Source: Sanchytrium tribonematis (lineage: Eukaryota; Sanchytriomycota; Sanchytriomycetes; Sanchytriales; Sanchytriaceae). From it: DNA of 17,019 nt. How positions within the stretch are numbered: position 1 is the first letter of the stretch; each line of letters opens with the position of its first letter. The position numbers were made by a program, and so were the translations under genes. The notes below the pieces were generated by a model. The model saw nothing but the letters and a program-made list of their open reading frames with translations, did no database searches and had not been told where the DNA came from. The stretch spans positions 1-17,019 of the forward strand of contig JADGIG010000127.1 in assembly GCA_018985235.1 (NCBI GenBank), written 5' to 3'. This document shows, piece by piece, positions 15,887-17,019 of the stretch.

Positions 15887-16087
15887 TTACTGATTTCTAG
15901 TTCTCGGAGCCGGATGAAATTGTTCCCAATTAAAAGTATGACCATGCAACCAAGTATGCCAATCTTTTTTAAAATGAAGCATCACCCAAAGCCAAGTAAC
16001 AGTCCCAAATGAATATGTAAGCAGTCGCATTGATCTAGGTGGGTTAGGTATTCTTGACTGAGAGGTGGAATGTGAATGAGATCCCAT
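15887..16087 (-). CDS. NDUFB2: Small complex I accessory subunit, NDUFB2-like
   Basis: The product is 66 residues. Layout: a polar N-terminus with Ser/His and Pro/Arg, one membrane helix at about 22-39 (VTWLWVMLHF), then a KKDW...GHTFNWEQFHP tail. This matches the AGGG/NDUFB2 family pattern, in which a [LT]-W-F/L-W-x-L helix is followed by a charged segment and a short Gly/His/Trp tail. NDUFB2 is a single-pass accessory subunit of the membrane arm of complex I. Mature homologues are of similar size, so the product may be complete. The assignment is by eye over a short sequence and could be wrong; that it encodes a small single-pass protein is firmer. Stop TAA in AGTAAA. Confidence 0.6.
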   Translation of the reverse strand: MGSHSHSTSQSRIPNPPRSMRLLTYSFGTVTWLWVMLHFKKDWHTWLHGHTFNWEQFHPAPRTRNQ

Positions 16088-16136
16088 GTGTTTTCAAATT
16101 TAATCTCCCATAAAACAAACTATCAAAACAAAATAC

Positions 16137-16144
16137 TATATAAA
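16137..16144 (+). promoter_or_regulatory. TATATAAA box upstream of tRNA-Tyr
   Basis: It starts 30 bp before the first tRNA base. Upstream TATA elements near -30 are known to drive tRNA genes in fission yeast and plants. It also lies 50 bp from the divergent NDUFB2-like ATG and could serve both. Confidence 0.45.
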
Positions 16145-16166
16145 TGCAAAATTTACTAAATTTCAA

Positions 16167-16248
16167 CCGATGATAGCTCAGTTGGCAGAGCGGTGGACTG
16201 TAATCTTCAGATATCCATAGGTCGTGTGTTCAAATCACACTCATCGGA
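16167..16248 (+). tRNA. tRNA-Tyr (anticodon GTA) with 9-nt intron
   Basis: A complete cloverleaf: acceptor stem CCGATGA/TCATCGG with 7 pairs and discriminator A; D arm GCTC...GAGC; anticodon stem GTGGA/TCCAT with loop CTGTAAA; variable AGGTC; T arm GTGTG/CACAC with loop TTCAAAT. The A box (TAGCTCAGTTGG) and B box (GTTCAAATC) are visible. The intron is tcttcagat (16204-16212) after A37, the universal nuclear position. C32 can pair with G16210, the anticodon-intron pair that guides the splicing endonuclease. The mature length is 73 nt without CCA, which is not encoded, as usual for nuclear genes. Confidence 0.96.
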
Positions 16249-16253
16249 AAATG

Positions 16254-16257
16254 TTTT
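16254..16257 (+). terminator. RNA polymerase III T4 terminator
   Basis: TTTT begins 6 nt after the discriminator base of tRNA-Tyr. It is minimal in length but correctly placed. Confidence 0.6.
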
Positions 16258-16331
16258 ATCTCCTATTATCACGGATGACTACAAGTTGGCTTAGTAGAAT
16301 ACCATTTAATTTCAACAGTAAGATGTTTAAA

Positions 16332-16337
16332 TTTATT
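16332..16337 (-). promoter_or_regulatory. AATAAA signal over the stop of the S/T-P-rich gene
   Basis: Minus strand CTA GAA TAA ATT: the hexamer includes the stop. The gap to the tRNA gene, which ends at 16248, is 84 bp. Confidence 0.6.
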
Positions 16338-17019
16338 CTAGACTTTTATATGGATTCAGAAAGTCAATTACATTACGCACATGGGACCATAAATTTTCAG
16401 CATAACCACCATTTCGCAAATCCATTGAATCCTCCAAAATTTTTTCGAGCTCGGAATTGGGCGACAACTTACCCAGTCGTCGATTCTTTTGTTTTTCTGA
16501 TATTGTATTTTGATTTCCAACAGTTCTTGCTTTCATGTTCATTTTCTTCCAATCGTTTTTCTTGATAATTCCTTTGCGGTATTTGTGAAGTGAATCCATA
16601 CTTGGACTTCTGTCATAATCATTTGGAGAGTGGGTTACATGCAATCGAGGTTCAGAGAAATAAACATTTCGATTTTGAATTCTTCTAGATCTTTTAATGA
16701 GAGATTTTTCGGGAGTTTTCCATCTATGAGGAGAATCCTGCCTATCTGGTGGTGGTATCGCTTTTTTTGGTGTACTAAAGATTTTGCCTTGTATCGAATT
16801 GGGTGATTTTGAGCTTTCAGGCTTGTCCACAAAAGGAGATTTGTGCTTCTTAGATAATGGTGAAGATTCCAAAGAACTGTCAGAGGATTCATAGCTTACA
16901 ATATCCTCTTGCGGATCATTTTGCTTTGACTCAAGATGAACAGGCGTTATGTGTACCTTTCTTTTAGTTGCAACAACAGGACTTTTAGTAGGAGAAGAAT
17001 CCAGCCTAATTCTCTTGTT
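16333..17019 (-). CDS. Basic S/T-P-rich protein, 3' part only
   Basis: The frame is open from the window end to a TAA at 16335-16333, giving 228 C-terminal residues. I do not recognise it. It is hydrophilic, rich in Ser, Lys, Arg and Pro, and has many Ser/Thr-Pro sites, several followed by Lys or Arg in the proline-directed CDK style: SPTK, TPKK, TPEK, HKSP, HSPNDYDRSP. Basic clusters such as ATKRKV and KRSRR could be nuclear localisation signals. The last ~45 residues (LSPNSELEKILEDSMD through LWSHVRNVIDFLNPYK) look helical and may be a small domain. A CDK-regulated chromatin, replication or cytoskeletal factor would fit, but no domain proves this. It is probably disordered over most of this part. 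Confidence 0.75.
   Translation of the reverse strand, partial: NKRIRLDSSPTKSPVVATKRKVHITPVHLESKQNDPQEDIVSYESSDSSLESSPLSKKHKSPFVDKPESSKSPNSIQGKIFSTPKKAIPPPDRQDSPHRWKTPEKSLIKRSRRIQNRNVYFSEPRLHVTHSPNDYDRSPSMDSLHKYRKGIIKKNDWKKMNMKARTVGNQNTISEKQKNRRLGKLSPNSELEKILEDSMDLRNGGYAENLWSHVRNVIDFLNPYKSLE

Noticed and set aside
16224-16565. 113-codon plus-strand ORF overlapping the tRNA end and the S/T-P-rich gene
   Set aside because: It begins inside the tRNA and is antisense to a better, open-ended coding frame; its product resembles no family.
1-17019. CRISPR arrays, insertion sequences, tandem repeats or phage genes
   Set aside because: None seen on either strand; the window is a run of single-copy eukaryotic housekeeping genes.

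Overview
The window is compact, AT-rich nuclear DNA from a eukaryote with spliceosomal introns, a tRNA-Tyr carrying a nuclear-type intron, and mitochondrial complex I genes. I infer an opisthokont, more likely on the fungal side (Holomycota) than an animal. The ADAM metalloprotease has the Cys-rich stretch and 'IMNP' Met-turn that I associate with fungal ADAMs. The two complex I genes argue against microsporidia and the complex I-lacking yeasts. I cannot place it further.

Layout, left to right: proteasome alpha-6 (partial, -), NDUFS1 (-), an unrecognised multi-pass membrane protein (-), an unrecognised signal-anchored protein (-), prohibitin 1 (+), a DNAJC9-type J-protein (+), a TMEM115/DUF1751 Golgi-type membrane protein (-), a membrane-anchored ADAM protease (+), an eIF4G-like scaffold (+), a two-block leucine-rich-repeat protein (+), MPP10 of the U3 snoRNP (+), a very small NDUFB2-like complex I subunit (-), tRNA-Tyr(GTA) with a 9-nt intron (+), and an open-ended basic protein rich in S/T-P sites (-). 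By my models about 94% of the window is protein-coding. Gaps are mostly 12 to 85 bp. The only large one is 290 bp, between the divergent TMEM115 and ADAM genes.

The gene functions are mostly ordinary housekeeping: respiration, protein turnover, translation initiation, ribosome biogenesis, secretory pathway. The unusual part is how genes are punctuated. Five protein-gene introns are all exactly 19 nt, all start GTA and end TAG, and all lie in the last quarter or so of their genes. All twelve visible stop codons are TAA. In eight, the stop lies inside a perfect AATAAA, and in three more inside a one-base variant (ATTAAA or AGTAAA). Termination and 3'-end formation thus appear to share the same bases, and 3' UTRs must be nearly absent or run into neighbouring genes. 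One gene (LRR) seems to need a different, longer 5' intron ending in a pyrimidine tract and CAG, and its 5' end is unresolved.
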